Source: Shewanella cutis (GTDB taxonomy: Bacteria > Pseudomonadota > Gammaproteobacteria > Enterobacterales > Shewanellaceae). Taken from it: 64,000 bases of DNA. A program made the translations under genes and the position numbers. Shown piece after piece: positions 26,235-35,068 of this stretch. The stretch lies in assembly GCF_022410515.1 (NCBI RefSeq), contig NZ_JACSDI010000023.1:1-64000 (forward strand). Direction: 5' to 3'. The notes beneath the pieces were generated by a model, which saw only the letters and a list, made by a program, of their open reading frames with translations, was not told the DNA's origin and ran no database searches. Numbering within the stretch: position 1 is the first letter of the stretch; each line of letters begins with the position of its first letter.

Positions 26235-26373
26235 TATCCCTTTCGTTTACGCTTCCGTCTTAATCTGTCGCTCACCACAACCCGCTTGCCAAGGGTTCGC
26301 TTCGCCGCTGCGCGCCCTTGTCAATCAGAACGATGGCGAGCGAGCAGGACGTCAGGCGAAAACGAAGATGATA
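26235..26373 (+). promoter_or_regulatory. long imperfect hairpin, copy 3 (candidate single-stranded promoter)
   Basis: Same arms as copy 2 (26235-26277 with 26334-26373), ending 23 nt before the ATG at 26397 of the ardC-like gene. Confidence 0.6.
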
Positions 26374-26396
26374 GACCCCAAACGGAGCAAGCAGCC

Positions 26397-27386
26397 ATGA
26401 CACACTCAATCACTACCCCAGTAAGCCACACTAAGCCTTTCAGCGAGCAAGCCAGCTTACAAGCGACAAGCAGGCTCTCCAAAGACGATATCTCTAAAAG
26501 CAAAACAAAAAGCAAAAATGCAAAAGCTTTTAAAAAAGTAGATATGTATCAGGTCGTCACAGAACAAATCATTGCGGCATTAGATAAAGGCGTAAAACCT
26601 TGGGTGTGTCCTTGGCAAAAAAATACATTAGGTGAAGGTTTGCCGATTAATTTTGAAACGAAAAAGGCTTACAGCGGTATTAATGTTTTATTGCTATGGG
26701 CTGCATCAAGTGAAGCGGGTTATTCATCAAATCAATTTTTAACATATAAGCAAGCTCAAGCATTAGGGGCTCAGGTGAGAAAAGGGGAGAAAGGAACAAC
26801 CATTATTTATTACACCAATTGGGAAAAAGAAAACGAACAAGGCGAAAAAGAAATTATTCCAATGTTAAAAAGCTTTACCGTGTTTAACGTAGAACAAATT
26901 GACGGGTTAAATATTGAAATCAATCAACCCCAATCAGCTAATGAGCCTTGCGTGATGTTAGATGACGTTGAGCAGTTTTTAAAAAATACAGGTGCAGTAA
27001 TTCAAGAGGCAGGCGACAGGGCATTTTATTACATTGTAACCGATGCGATAACTATGCCGCGTAAAGTCCTTTTTAATCGGATTGAAGATTACTATGCAAC
27101 GGTGTTCCATGAATTAACACACTGGACACGTCACCCAAGCAGATTAAACCGCGAAAAAAATCCGAACATCATTGAAGAAGTTGCCTTTGAAGAATTAATC
27201 GCAGAATTAGGAAGCGCCTTTTTAATGGCCGAGTTTAATTTGTTTGGCAATGTCCAGCATGAAAACTATATCGCATCATGGTTAACAGCATTGCGTAACG
27301 ATAAAAAATGGATTTTTAAAGCCTCAAGCAGCGCAAGCAAAGCGCATCAGTTTTTAATGAATACACAAGCGCAATTTTTACGATAA
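26397..27386 (+). CDS. ArdC-like antirestriction protein
   Basis: 329 residues from ATG 26397. After the shared 31-residue N-terminus, the ArdC N-terminal single-stranded-DNA-binding domain (YQVVTEQIIAALDKGVKPWV, YSGINVLLLW, TYKQAQALGAQVRKGEKGT) precedes a zincin-like domain with HELTHW (HExxH) and a downstream EELIAELGSAFL. ArdC proteins protect incoming plasmid DNA from restriction. It is the gene nearest the proposed oriT apart from one small gene. The longer frame from 26286 overlaps the hairpin and is unlikely. Confidence 0.9.
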   Translation: MTHSITTPVSHTKPFSEQASLQATSRLSKDDISKSKTKSKNAKAFKKVDMYQVVTEQIIAALDKGVKPWVCPWQKNTLGEGLPINFETKKAYSGINVLLLWAASSEAGYSSNQFLTYKQAQALGAQVRKGEKGTTIIYYTNWEKENEQGEKEIIPMLKSFTVFNVEQIDGLNIEINQPQSANEPCVMLDDVEQFLKNTGAVIQEAGDRAFYYIVTDAITMPRKVLFNRIEDYYATVFHELTHWTRHPSRLNREKNPNIIEEVAFEELIAELGSAFLMAEFNLFGNVQHENYIASWLTALRNDKKWIFKASSSASKAHQFLMNTQAQFLR

Positions 27387-27438
27387 GCGCCTGATGATAA
27401 TTAGGCGCATTCTTAGCGATATATGGAGATAATTTTAA

Positions 27439-27711
27439 ATGGCGCATTTATTTATGTTAGGTGAAATCGCATTGACTCATGGTGTCAATAAACTGGTCAA
27501 TGGTGATCATAGTTTATTGCATCCATTTTTAATGAAGCATGTTAGCGGTCAGTGGGGTGATCTCCCCGAAGAAGATAAACAGGCAAACGATGACGCATTA
27601 AAAAATGGTGGACGCTTGATGTCTGCATATCATTTGCCACAGGGTAAAATCTGGATAGTGACCGAAGCTGATAGAAGTAGCAGCACCATTTTACTGCCAA
27701 GCGAATATTAA
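27439..27711 (+). CDS. conserved plasmid protein
   Basis: 90 residues. The pattern MAHLFMLGEIALTHGVNKLV ... HVSGQWGDLPEEDKQANDDA ... GGRLMSAYHLP ... IWVITEADRSSSTILLPSEY (with small differences) is common beside ArdC and DNA-processing genes on plasmids and ICEs; function unknown. ATGGAGATAATTTTAA precedes the ATG. A strong terminator follows 20 bp after the stop. Confidence 0.8.
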   Translation: MAHLFMLGEIALTHGVNKLVNGDHSLLHPFLMKHVSGQWGDLPEEDKQANDDALKNGGRLMSAYHLPQGKIWIVTEADRSSSTILLPSEY

Positions 27712-27730
27712 GCCGCAAGGCTGGCAGAAA

Positions 27731-27757
27731 ACGCACTCACTGAGTGCGTTTTTTTTT
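27731..27757 (+). terminator. rho-independent terminator
   Basis: ACGCACTCACTGAGTGCGT stem followed by a run of nine T. It closes the plus-strand leading-region block. Confidence 0.95.
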
Positions 27758-28269
27758 GGCCAAAATTCACGCGATACCTTTAGTGCTTCATACGGCAGCG
27801 GCCTAGCAAAAACGAAATCCCCGCCCAAAATCCCCAAAAATTGAAATCCGAAAAATCCTGGCAAAATGACTTACTCAGAACCCCAAGAAAAGGACCACAC
27901 CCCACGCAAGAATTGATAAATCAATTCTTATGGTTGTCTGTTGTTTAAAATGCTGAAAATAAATGATTTAATTTAAATGATGAGCAAAAATAAATTTTTA
28001 AAAATTCATTTCAAATTTACTCAAAATCGTATTAAAACTGTATTATCAAAATAATATAATCGTATTAAAAGCCCGTGTACCAATGGTTTTAAGCGAATTA
28101 ATACAGTATTAATACTGTGTGTATTAAAAGATATTAACGTCATGTTTGTAATTGGTTTTATTCGTTTGTCGATAATGTGGTGTATTAAACTTTAATACAC
28201 TGACTAATGCGGTTATAATGTAAATCTATAGGTTATTAATACACTTTTAATACATTAGGTAATGTCACT
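27758..28269. other. AT-rich palindrome-rich region, candidate oriT and operator
   Basis: No gene in 512 bp. Between 28028 and 28253 the motif GTATTAA or its complement TTAATAC occurs at least eight times, including two perfect palindromes: ACAGTATTAATACTGT (28103-28118) and GTGTATTAAA-C-TTTAATACAC (28180-28200). The sites end just before a small DNA-binding-protein gene and lie 400 bp from the traI end. This fits binding by that protein, either as autoregulation or as relaxosome assembly at oriT. I could not identify a nic site. Confidence 0.55.
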
Positions 28270-28629
28270 ATGGCCAGAAGTAAGGTTGTGCAAGTCCCCT
28301 GCGATGCAGATCTCTATGCCAAGATTGTTGCTTATCGAGATGAGAAGGGTTTAGAAAAAGATGCTGCGGCCGCTCGAGATTTGATCTTGTTTGCTCTGCG
28401 TATTCTTGAGCATAAAGATGATGCTGAGGGGTTATCTACTCGCGAACTGTTAGAGGTTATTCTGACCTATACAGTCAAGGCGCAACATACTAGCAGTCTT
28501 GTCTATTACCAGACATACAATGGTGCACCAGTTGATATACAGAGCGCAGGTATTAAGCATAAAGAGACAATGAGAAAGGCTGAAGAAAAAGTTGAACAGA
28601 TTTTAGCGGGAGAAAATAAAGAGGACTAA
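28270..28629 (+). CDS. small DNA-binding protein, possible relaxosome accessory
   Basis: 119 residues. The N-terminal VVQVPCDADLYAKIVAYRDE and DAAAARDLILFALRILEH look like a ribbon-helix-helix or TraM/TrwA-like dimer domain; the C-terminus is helical and charged (KETMRKAEEKVEQILAG). It follows the palindrome cluster and converges with traI 20 bp away. Role as TraY/TrwA equivalent is inferred from position and size. Confidence 0.6.
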   Translation: MARSKVVQVPCDADLYAKIVAYRDEKGLEKDAAAARDLILFALRILEHKDDAEGLSTRELLEVILTYTVKAQHTSSLVYYQTYNGAPVDIQSAGIKHKETMRKAEEKVEQILAGENKED

Positions 28630-28648
28630 GTGTCCTCTTTATATTTTA

Positions 28649-31600
28649 TTATCTCGTTTTTTCACCAATTATTAAATTGGCATTGTCGATATTGTGAGTG
28701 ACTTCTTTTGTTGGATAACGGTCACTATCCATTGCTAAATGTTGATAGTGTTCATCATGCTTAATTCTACTTGCCGATACGTTATCGCCGTCCTCTTTAG
28801 GCATTATGTTTCTCGAACCTGCAATATCGTTATTTAATGATTGGAACATTTTAGATATTGTGGTGTCTTTTTTCGTGATGTTATGAACGGCTTCACTCAC
28901 TAATTGTTTAATCGTTTCATCTTTATTAAGTCCTTCGGGGATTGAGTTTGGTTCAATAATTATAGCGTGTTTATTGTCTTTGCTAAACTTGTCAGTTAAT
29001 TCGTTTGATAGTTTAGCTGTGTCTTGTGCATTGTTACTGTCAAGTACCACAATGACGTTTTCACGTAATTCATGACTGTTGATGGTTTTGGTATCGTTAT
29101 TGTTGTTTAGTGCAATAATATCAGCACCGTTTTTGTTATCGGTGTTTATTTTAAGCGCACTTTCTACGCCGACAGCAACAATGCTATAGTCTGAATTATT
29201 CCCTTTGCTGATAATTGTACTGTTCCCTGATTTAGAACCGAGTATGCGTTTGTTTATTTTAAGTGCTGCAATGTCACCGCTGGATTTATCAAGGTAAGTA
29301 ATTTCTACGGCCTTAGTTTCATTCTTTTCATTGGTAATGTTTGTGATTAATGCTGGATGAGTTTGGCGTGATTCGGATGAAAATACCGCAGGATGAAAAC
29401 GGATGTTTTCGTGTTGTGCGAGGTCAATTCCCTGCTTGGCTAAATAGGTTTGTGCAGGGGATTCATTAATGGGCTTTGCCTCATTAAAGTATTGTTTGGC
29501 ACGCGCTTCTAACTGACTTTGCTTTACCGGAATAGCATTGAGTAATTCGTCGTGTTGTGGATTTTTTTCTAGGTTATATTTCTCTGGTTCGTTCATCATT
29601 TTATCTGCTTTATAAAGTGCGTCCTTATAACTGCACTTTTCTGCGACCATAATCAGATTAATGAGTGTGCCTTTGTCGCCGGTTTTCCAGTCCTTAAAAT
29701 AGCCCCGATATTGCCCCGTGGTGGTCAATGTCACATTACCATCCTTGCCAAAGTTGAGGCTATCTTTGTCCGATTTTTCAGGATTGGGTTGACCTAGAAG
29801 CTGTGTTGCCAGCGATTCGCTATAGGCGGGTAATTTCGTATTTAACGCTGTGGCCATGCGCTTGATATCGAGAGAACCATTGATATCGAGGTACTCAGGA
29901 TTCTCATGTGGGAGCGGTTTGTTGTTAAACAATGGGGTATTTTCAGGATAGTGCTTATCCCGCGTTTCAATTGCAGACACTTTATTGGGATCATTGTTTA
30001 CCCAAGAGAGCATCATTTTTTGTGGGTTATCGGTAATGATTTTAACGTGCTTGCTGGCACGAGTGATATCAATGTAAGCCCGCCTTACATTGGTTAGCGC
30101 GCCTTGGCCCTTAATGGCGGTGATGACGTTTTCAAAGGTTGCTCCCTGGGCCATATCCGCAGTGCGAGTGTAGGCGTAATCCCAATGGGCATCTTTTAGC
30201 TCTTGAGTTGAAAGGGTTAGCGTGTGGTTGTCAGCGGATTTAAGGTGCATCTGTTTATCATCAATACTGCTAACGGTATAGGTTTTGTTGCCTTGCATCT
30301 CTCGGTCAATGTCGCTTTTGCGCAGCATGATACTGTCGCCTTGAGCGAGAGGTTGCTCACTTTTAGCCCATAGGTTTGTGAATTTGTGACCATGATTTTT
30401 GGGGAAGAAATGCTTTTCCTCACCGGTTTTCATATCCGCAAGGGTAAGCATGTTATTGAGTTTATCGACCTTCATGATTTCATAGTAACTGTCTTTACCG
30501 GTCGTCAGGATTAACCCTTGTTGGTATGGCAACATCGTCGCTAGTTCTGCTTTACTGGTATGAACGCCGCGTAACCTCGGTACTGAAAATTCCTCCTTAC
30601 TGAGTGACGCTTGTTGCTGCAAACCGAGTCTTATCTCATGCGCAATATCGTCACGTTCTTTATTGGTGTAGGCAATGATAAGGGTGTTTTCACGGGCCTT
30701 AGGGGTTCTTGATAAGTACTCCAATGCAACGGCAGCGGGGAGCGCTTCGGTTGCCAATTGTTGGTTTTTCTTTGGGTTGTCTGTGAGCGGTTTTAAGGTG
30801 GAAATGACATTCAAGCTTTGATTGACTGCGTTGTCAGTATTTTCGGCAGTAGCTCCATTGTTTGCTGGCGTTGTGATGTACTGGTCAAAGGGTAATTGCT
30901 GTTGGATTTTATCAATAGCGCTTTCGCCTTGGCGATCGACAATGTTGTGTACGGCATTCAGTAGCGTGCTGTTTTGTTGCCGCACAATATCTTTCATGGT
31001 GACGCTATTGATTGCGCCTTTACTTAGTGCGAGTTCAAAGGGTTTACCTGCTTCTTGTGATGTGAGCTGTTTTGTATCACCGAGAAATACCGCCCTTGCC
31101 CCTGTGGTTTCAATTAACTGGGTAAATTTATCCATTTGCGCGTTACTGGTCATTGAGCTTTCATCGAGCAAGAACACGGTGTTGGCGTATTGGTCCGGTT
31201 TCGCATCTTGGCTTAAAAAGTTGCTTAGGAGTGATTGCACCGTTTGGCTTTCGACGTTCTTATCTTTGAGTTCGTTAACGGCGGCGTGTGTCGGCGCTAG
31301 ACCTATGAATTGTGTCGGTGTCTTATTGGGTTGTGTGTTGAGAATGGATTCGCTTTGTTTAACAAGATCGATACCCGTTTCAAGCATGGTCGATTTACCT
31401 GTTCCTGCTAACCCTTTAACACCTACAAATCGGTCTTTGGTGGTGGTGATAAGCAAGGTCGCGTCTTTTTGGCCATCGGTCAGGTTTTGATTTTGACTGA
31501 GTACCTGCGCGGCGTGTTCTACGCTGGTTAGGGGCGCAAGTTGGTCTTTACCTGCTTGCAGTCTGTCTAAAATACGCATTTCGGTATCGATGGCGGCTTG

Positions 31601-34600
31601 GGTTGTCCAGCGGGTGCCATCATGGTACTCGGCGCTCAGGAGCGGCGGCGCACTTTTATCTGTGCTGCTGGTCGCCATTTGCTTTAGGGTGTTGGTGATT
31701 TCATCTTGGGTAATGCTGACGCCTTTTTCTTCAAAGGCATATTTAATCGCGGTCACGATAAGCTCTTTTTGTGAGTAACCGGCTTCCTTTTCACTAATAT
31801 GCTCAATCGCAAAATTAACGGCATTATGGATTAACCCCTTATCTTCATGCTGCTGGGTAATGCGATTTAATGCCGCGGTGACGTCCTGGACAAGTAGCGA
31901 TGTGGTTTGGCTATTTACAAACTTTTCTGGGGCATCAGCCGCTTGTAAAATGCGCTGAATACTGGAAGGTTTTATCTCACTTTTTTCTAACCGGTCATCA
32001 AATTGTTGAGCCTTATCGGTAAAGATATCGATGTGTTTTACACCTTGTGTCAGGGTGTCATGTAACCACTCTTTTGAGGCGCTGTAGGCTTTAATGTTGA
32101 CGATTTGGTGAGTCGCTATTGGACTGACATTTTTGGGCGTCGTTGCATATCCATGGTTAAGTGGGGCGTGGTGCAAGGAACTGGCTTTAATACTGTGCTG
32201 TTTGCCCGCTTCATCTTTGAGTGTGACCCATTCTTTTGTAAGCGCGTCGATGGTATAGGTTTGTTTGGGTAAGCCACTGTCTTGATGGTTAGCGGCCATA
32301 ATGAGTTTGTCACCTTTGGCAATGTGTAAATTGTCTGGTTTAGCGATCGCAAACTCTGCGGTTTTAAAGGCTTTGCTGTTTGGATTAACGACTGAGGACT
32401 TGCCGTTCTTGTCTACGAGTGTCAGGGTGTTGTTATCACGGTTGATGTTCTCCACCGTAAACTGCTGCTGTTGATTGCCCCCGCCGACTTTTTGCCATTG
32501 CGTCAATACCATGCCTTTGGTGTACTGGCCAACAACTTCCCGCTGCTCATTGGAGAGATACACAGGGTTTAATGTGGGGATATTGAGGCCAAGGCGCGAT
32601 ACATCACCTTGATTTTGCAGTTCTGTGCGAATGGCGCTGTTAAGCTGTTTCACGTCCTTATGGGTAAGCGCGATAACTTGGGTATGTTGTTTGTCGGATA
32701 ACTGGGCATAGGTTTTGGCAATTAATGTCACCCTGTCATCATCCTTACTTTCGTGCAATCGCATCAAAGTGTTGCTTTGCTTGGTGGCGACCCAATGACT
32801 TTCGGCTACGTTACCTTTTTTGAGCACTTCGATAGCGTTACCGGCTTTCATGCCTTGCTTGGCGTTAGCATGGTTGAGCAAAATGAGTTTACTGTTGCCG
32901 GCTTTGGCTTGATCAACCAAGGCTTGAATATCATTTAGGCCAAGTTTGTTTGCATTTTCAACCACGAGAATATCGCGATTGGTGTTATGTGCATCCTTGA
33001 TAAAGCTGTTTAGGGTATGGGTATGATCGGGTTTAAAGTGGTTCATTATCCACTTCACCACGGTCGATGAGTCACGTTGTACCCGTTCACTGGTTTGCTG
33101 TTTGGTTTGAAGATCAGGCGTAATAATATGAATGCGTTTACCGTTGGCTTCACCGACATTAAGCAGGGCCGTGGCGAGTTGTTCACTGCTACCAAAGACA
33201 TTGACGAGGTTTACTTGTTTGGTACTGGCGAATAGTTCAGAAACTTTCTTTTGATTGTCGGTATTCAATCCCTTGTCCTGCAGTGAGTTGAGATCAATCA
33301 CTTGGCGCATGTTGGTCACTTTAGGTTTGATGGTCTCTAGCAGTGCCGTTTCTGCGTTGATTTGAGCAACGCTGGTAAACGTGGCGCCCTCCTTATCGAG
33401 GGGGATCAATACCCCATCTTCAATTTGCTTATCGAGGGCCAGCTTGATATCGAGCGCGTCGAGCTTTTGCCCTTGGGTAAATTGCTGTGTAGCAGATTCA
33501 ACTAATTTGGCGTAATTCAAACTGTTTTGCGTATTGCTGGCGTGACTAATCGCACGATTAATCGCGTCAATGGCGGCAGGTTTGAGGGCGGTGGATTGAG
33601 ATGGACCTTGGCGTGACATACTGTCAGTGACAAACGCGGTCAGATTAAATCCACTGTCATTGACCTTGGATTTCCATTGCTCGAATAACGTGGCTTCGCT
33701 GGTGTAAGCTTTACTTTTACGGGTGTCTTTTGCCGCTACGTCCCGTGCGGCTTGTGAATCTAAGCCTAGACTTTGTGTCTGTTCGTTGATTTGCTGGCTA
33801 CGCGTTGAAAACGTATCGAGCAGCGTTTGAGGAATACCGGCAATTTCAAACAAGTTATTGCCGATGGCGCGTGTCTGGTATCCCATCTGTTCAACACTGC
33901 GCGCTAAAGCACTTTGGTAAAGGGAGGTATAGTATTTTTGATGGTTATAAACCCGTTCACCCGTACCATTGATGATGCCGCCTTTTTGTTTAAAGCTGCT
34001 GGCCAAGGCACGCAATGTGCCCTCGCTGTCCTTCGTCATGTTGGCGGTTAATGAGTGAGTGTGTAACTGCGGATCTTCTTCACGGCTGGTTTTATGGCGC
34101 ACCATGGCAAAGAGTAAATTGCCCGTATTTTCAAAAGACGTTTCTTTTGTCCCCGGGTCTGTTTGTCTGGCTTGTGCTGCATCTTGCTCAATATGTGATA
34201 GCGCAAATTTTACCGCGTCATCGTGCGCTGTCATTAAGCGTTTATCGCCGCCAACGAGCGCGAGTAGACTGACCGATTTAGGCGCTGAAAAAGTAAAGTC
34301 AAAACCGTTGCGGGCGTTACTGTTTTGGGTTTTAAGCGTTTGGTCGTTCAGGCTACCGGCTAGCACATCTTTGAGTTGGAACTCTTCCACTGGCTTACCT
34401 AGCATGCCCTCAAGCTCAGCGAGTTTGCCAAACCATTGGGTGTTAGGTTCTGCGCTTTGTTCTTTCAAGTAATAGTTCGCTTCACCGTCATTGGCAGAGG
34501 GTGTTTTCTCCAGCGATACATCGGGTAAATTGAGGTTCTTTTCTTCACTGAGGTAGTAGCTGGCAGCGCCGTTGGCACTTGAAGCAATAGGGCTGATTGA

Positions 34601-34606
34601 AAGCAT
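28649..34606 (-). CDS. traI: TraI: MOBF relaxase-helicase with C-terminal Toprim/primase-like region
   Basis: 1985 residues. N-terminal TrwC relaxase domain: catalytic tyrosine pairs Y17-Y18 and Y45-Y46, and the metal-binding HxxxHxH-type QLHTHS near 182. Helicase domains follow, with Walker A GLAGTGKST near 1068 and Walker B FLLDESS near 1149. After about residue 1600 a primase-like stretch (GYFKDWKTGDKGTLINLIM) and a Toprim-like part (VAVGVESAL near 1812, VVLDSNN near 1854) are present, which F TraI lacks. AAAGGAGTGCC precedes the ATG. It nicks oriT and unwinds the transferred strand. Transcribed last in the tra operon. Confidence 0.93.
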   Translation of the reverse strand: MLSISPIASSANGAASYYLSEEKNLNLPDVSLEKTPSANDGEANYYLKEQSAEPNTQWFGKLAELEGMLGKPVEEFQLKDVLAGSLNDQTLKTQNSNARNGFDFTFSAPKSVSLLALVGGDKRLMTAHDDAVKFALSHIEQDAAQARQTDPGTKETSFENTGNLLFAMVRHKTSREEDPQLHTHSLTANMTKDSEGTLRALASSFKQKGGIINGTGERVYNHQKYYTSLYQSALARSVEQMGYQTRAIGNNLFEIAGIPQTLLDTFSTRSQQINEQTQSLGLDSQAARDVAAKDTRKSKAYTSEATLFEQWKSKVNDSGFNLTAFVTDSMSRQGPSQSTALKPAAIDAINRAISHASNTQNSLNYAKLVESATQQFTQGQKLDALDIKLALDKQIEDGVLIPLDKEGATFTSVAQINAETALLETIKPKVTNMRQVIDLNSLQDKGLNTDNQKKVSELFASTKQVNLVNVFGSSEQLATALLNVGEANGKRIHIITPDLQTKQQTSERVQRDSSTVVKWIMNHFKPDHTHTLNSFIKDAHNTNRDILVVENANKLGLNDIQALVDQAKAGNSKLILLNHANAKQGMKAGNAIEVLKKGNVAESHWVATKQSNTLMRLHESKDDDRVTLIAKTYAQLSDKQHTQVIALTHKDVKQLNSAIRTELQNQGDVSRLGLNIPTLNPVYLSNEQREVVGQYTKGMVLTQWQKVGGGNQQQQFTVENINRDNNTLTLVDKNGKSSVVNPNSKAFKTAEFAIAKPDNLHIAKGDKLIMAANHQDSGLPKQTYTIDALTKEWVTLKDEAGKQHSIKASSLHHAPLNHGYATTPKNVSPIATHQIVNIKAYSASKEWLHDTLTQGVKHIDIFTDKAQQFDDRLEKSEIKPSSIQRILQAADAPEKFVNSQTTSLLVQDVTAALNRITQQHEDKGLIHNAVNFAIEHISEKEAGYSQKELIVTAIKYAFEEKGVSITQDEITNTLKQMATSSTDKSAPPLLSAEYHDGTRWTTQAAIDTEMRILDRLQAGKDQLAPLTSVEHAAQVLSQNQNLTDGQKDATLLITTTKDRFVGVKGLAGTGKSTMLETGIDLVKQSESILNTQPNKTPTQFIGLAPTHAAVNELKDKNVESQTVQSLLSNFLSQDAKPDQYANTVFLLDESSMTSNAQMDKFTQLIETTGARAVFLGDTKQLTSQEAGKPFELALSKGAINSVTMKDIVRQQNSTLLNAVHNIVDRQGESAIDKIQQQLPFDQYITTPANNGATAENTDNAVNQSLNVISTLKPLTDNPKKNQQLATEALPAAVALEYLSRTPKARENTLIIAYTNKERDDIAHEIRLGLQQQASLSKEEFSVPRLRGVHTSKAELATMLPYQQGLILTTGKDSYYEIMKVDKLNNMLTLADMKTGEEKHFFPKNHGHKFTNLWAKSEQPLAQGDSIMLRKSDIDREMQGNKTYTVSSIDDKQMHLKSADNHTLTLSTQELKDAHWDYAYTRTADMAQGATFENVITAIKGQGALTNVRRAYIDITRASKHVKIITDNPQKMMLSWVNNDPNKVSAIETRDKHYPENTPLFNNKPLPHENPEYLDINGSLDIKRMATALNTKLPAYSESLATQLLGQPNPEKSDKDSLNFGKDGNVTLTTTGQYRGYFKDWKTGDKGTLINLIMVAEKCSYKDALYKADKMMNEPEKYNLEKNPQHDELLNAIPVKQSQLEARAKQYFNEAKPINESPAQTYLAKQGIDLAQHENIRFHPAVFSSESRQTHPALITNITNEKNETKAVEITYLDKSSGDIAALKINKRILGSKSGNSTIISKGNNSDYSIVAVGVESALKINTDNKNGADIIALNNNNDTKTINSHELRENVIVVLDSNNAQDTAKLSNELTDKFSKDNKHAIIIEPNSIPEGLNKDETIKQLVSEAVHNITKKDTTISKMFQSLNNDIAGSRNIMPKEDGDNVSASRIKHDEHYQHLAMDSDRYPTKEVTHNIDNANLIIGEKTR

Positions 34607-34699
34607 GGTGGCACTCCTTTGGTCTGTCTAAAGGCGTGTGTCAAGCATTGCAGCGGGGGAAATGAGTTGGGTGCTCATGGCCAATCACATCACAATCCA

Positions 34700-34730
34700 A
34701 AAATAGGGGAGGGTTCGGATGCCTCCCCTA
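34700..34730 (-). terminator. rho-independent terminator of hok mRNA
   Basis: AGGGGAGG (34705-34712) pairs with CCTCCCCT (34722-34729); on the minus strand ATTTTTGG follows. It sits 8 bp past the hok stop and would also separate traI from the upstream tra transcript. Confidence 0.8.
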
Positions 34731-34736
34731 TGTTCG

Positions 34737-34892
34737 CTAGTCTCTTACTTCGTAGGCAAGTACCGCCTTGAATAACGCCGTACCGTTACGGTACTCCACC
34801 TCACAAAGGTCATTTCGAACCAATGCCAGTGCGACGATTAAAGTGACGCACATTATCGTCAGACTCAAGATGGTGGTATTTTTCTTTGGCAT
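34737..34892 (-). CDS. hok: Hok/Gef-family toxin
   Basis: 51 residues from ATG 34892: one membrane helix (LSLTIMCVTLIVALALV) followed by the family signature DLCEVEYRNGTALFKAVLAY, compare Hok's [20 protein letters not shown]. Hok inserts in the inner membrane and kills plasmid-free cells when the labile antisense RNA disappears. AAGGGGCAAGTT is the ribosome binding site. It is shorter than the 60-codon cutoff used by many ORF lists and lies between traI and traD. Confidence 0.9.
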   Translation of the reverse strand: MPKKNTTILSLTIMCVTLIVALALVRNDLCEVEYRNGTALFKAVLAYEVRD

Positions 34893-34942
34893 AACTTGCC
34901 CCTTAAAAGTAAAGAGGCTACTATCTGCATTGCTATGTGCAT
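34865..34942 (-). CDS. mok: Mok-like leader peptide overlapping hok
   Basis: 25 codons from ATG 34942 (MHIAMQIVASLLLRGKLCQR...), in another frame, overlapping the start of hok by 28 bp. In hok/sok loci hok translation depends on translation of mok, and Sok RNA blocks mok. Layout matches plasmid R1. Confidence 0.65.
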   Translation of the reverse strand: MHIAMQIVASLLLRGKLCQRKIPPS

Positions 34943-34944
34943 TA

Positions 34945-35000
34945 GATTGCCTCGTTGGTTAATGGATTAACTACGGGGCTTTCGTCTATCTGGCCTTTAC
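34945..35000 (+). ncRNA. sok: Sok-like antisense RNA (approximate limits)
   Basis: The plus strand GCCTCGTTGGTTAATGGATT then AACTACGGGGCTTTCGTC closely follows R1 Sok, including the small stem GTTAAT-gg-ATTAAC (34958-34971) and the ACTACGGGGCT segment. It is complementary to the mok ribosome binding region. Exact 5' and 3' ends are not determined. Confidence 0.6.
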
Positions 35001-35068
35001 AAATCTATGCTCTTGCCAAACAGCCAAGAGCACCCGCGACTATGCTAACACACTCAATCTTTTCTTCG

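Larger units (their letters stand above)
25887..26489 (+). repeat. leading-region cassette, copy 3
   Basis: Near-identical to 23322-23924; opens with terminator AGCGGCGGCTTCGCCGCCCTTTT split at 25887-25908, then leader block (small hairpin at 26087-26102) and the start of the ardC-like gene. A few substitutions occur before 26040; after that the copies look identical, suggesting recent duplication or gene conversion. Confidence 0.92.
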
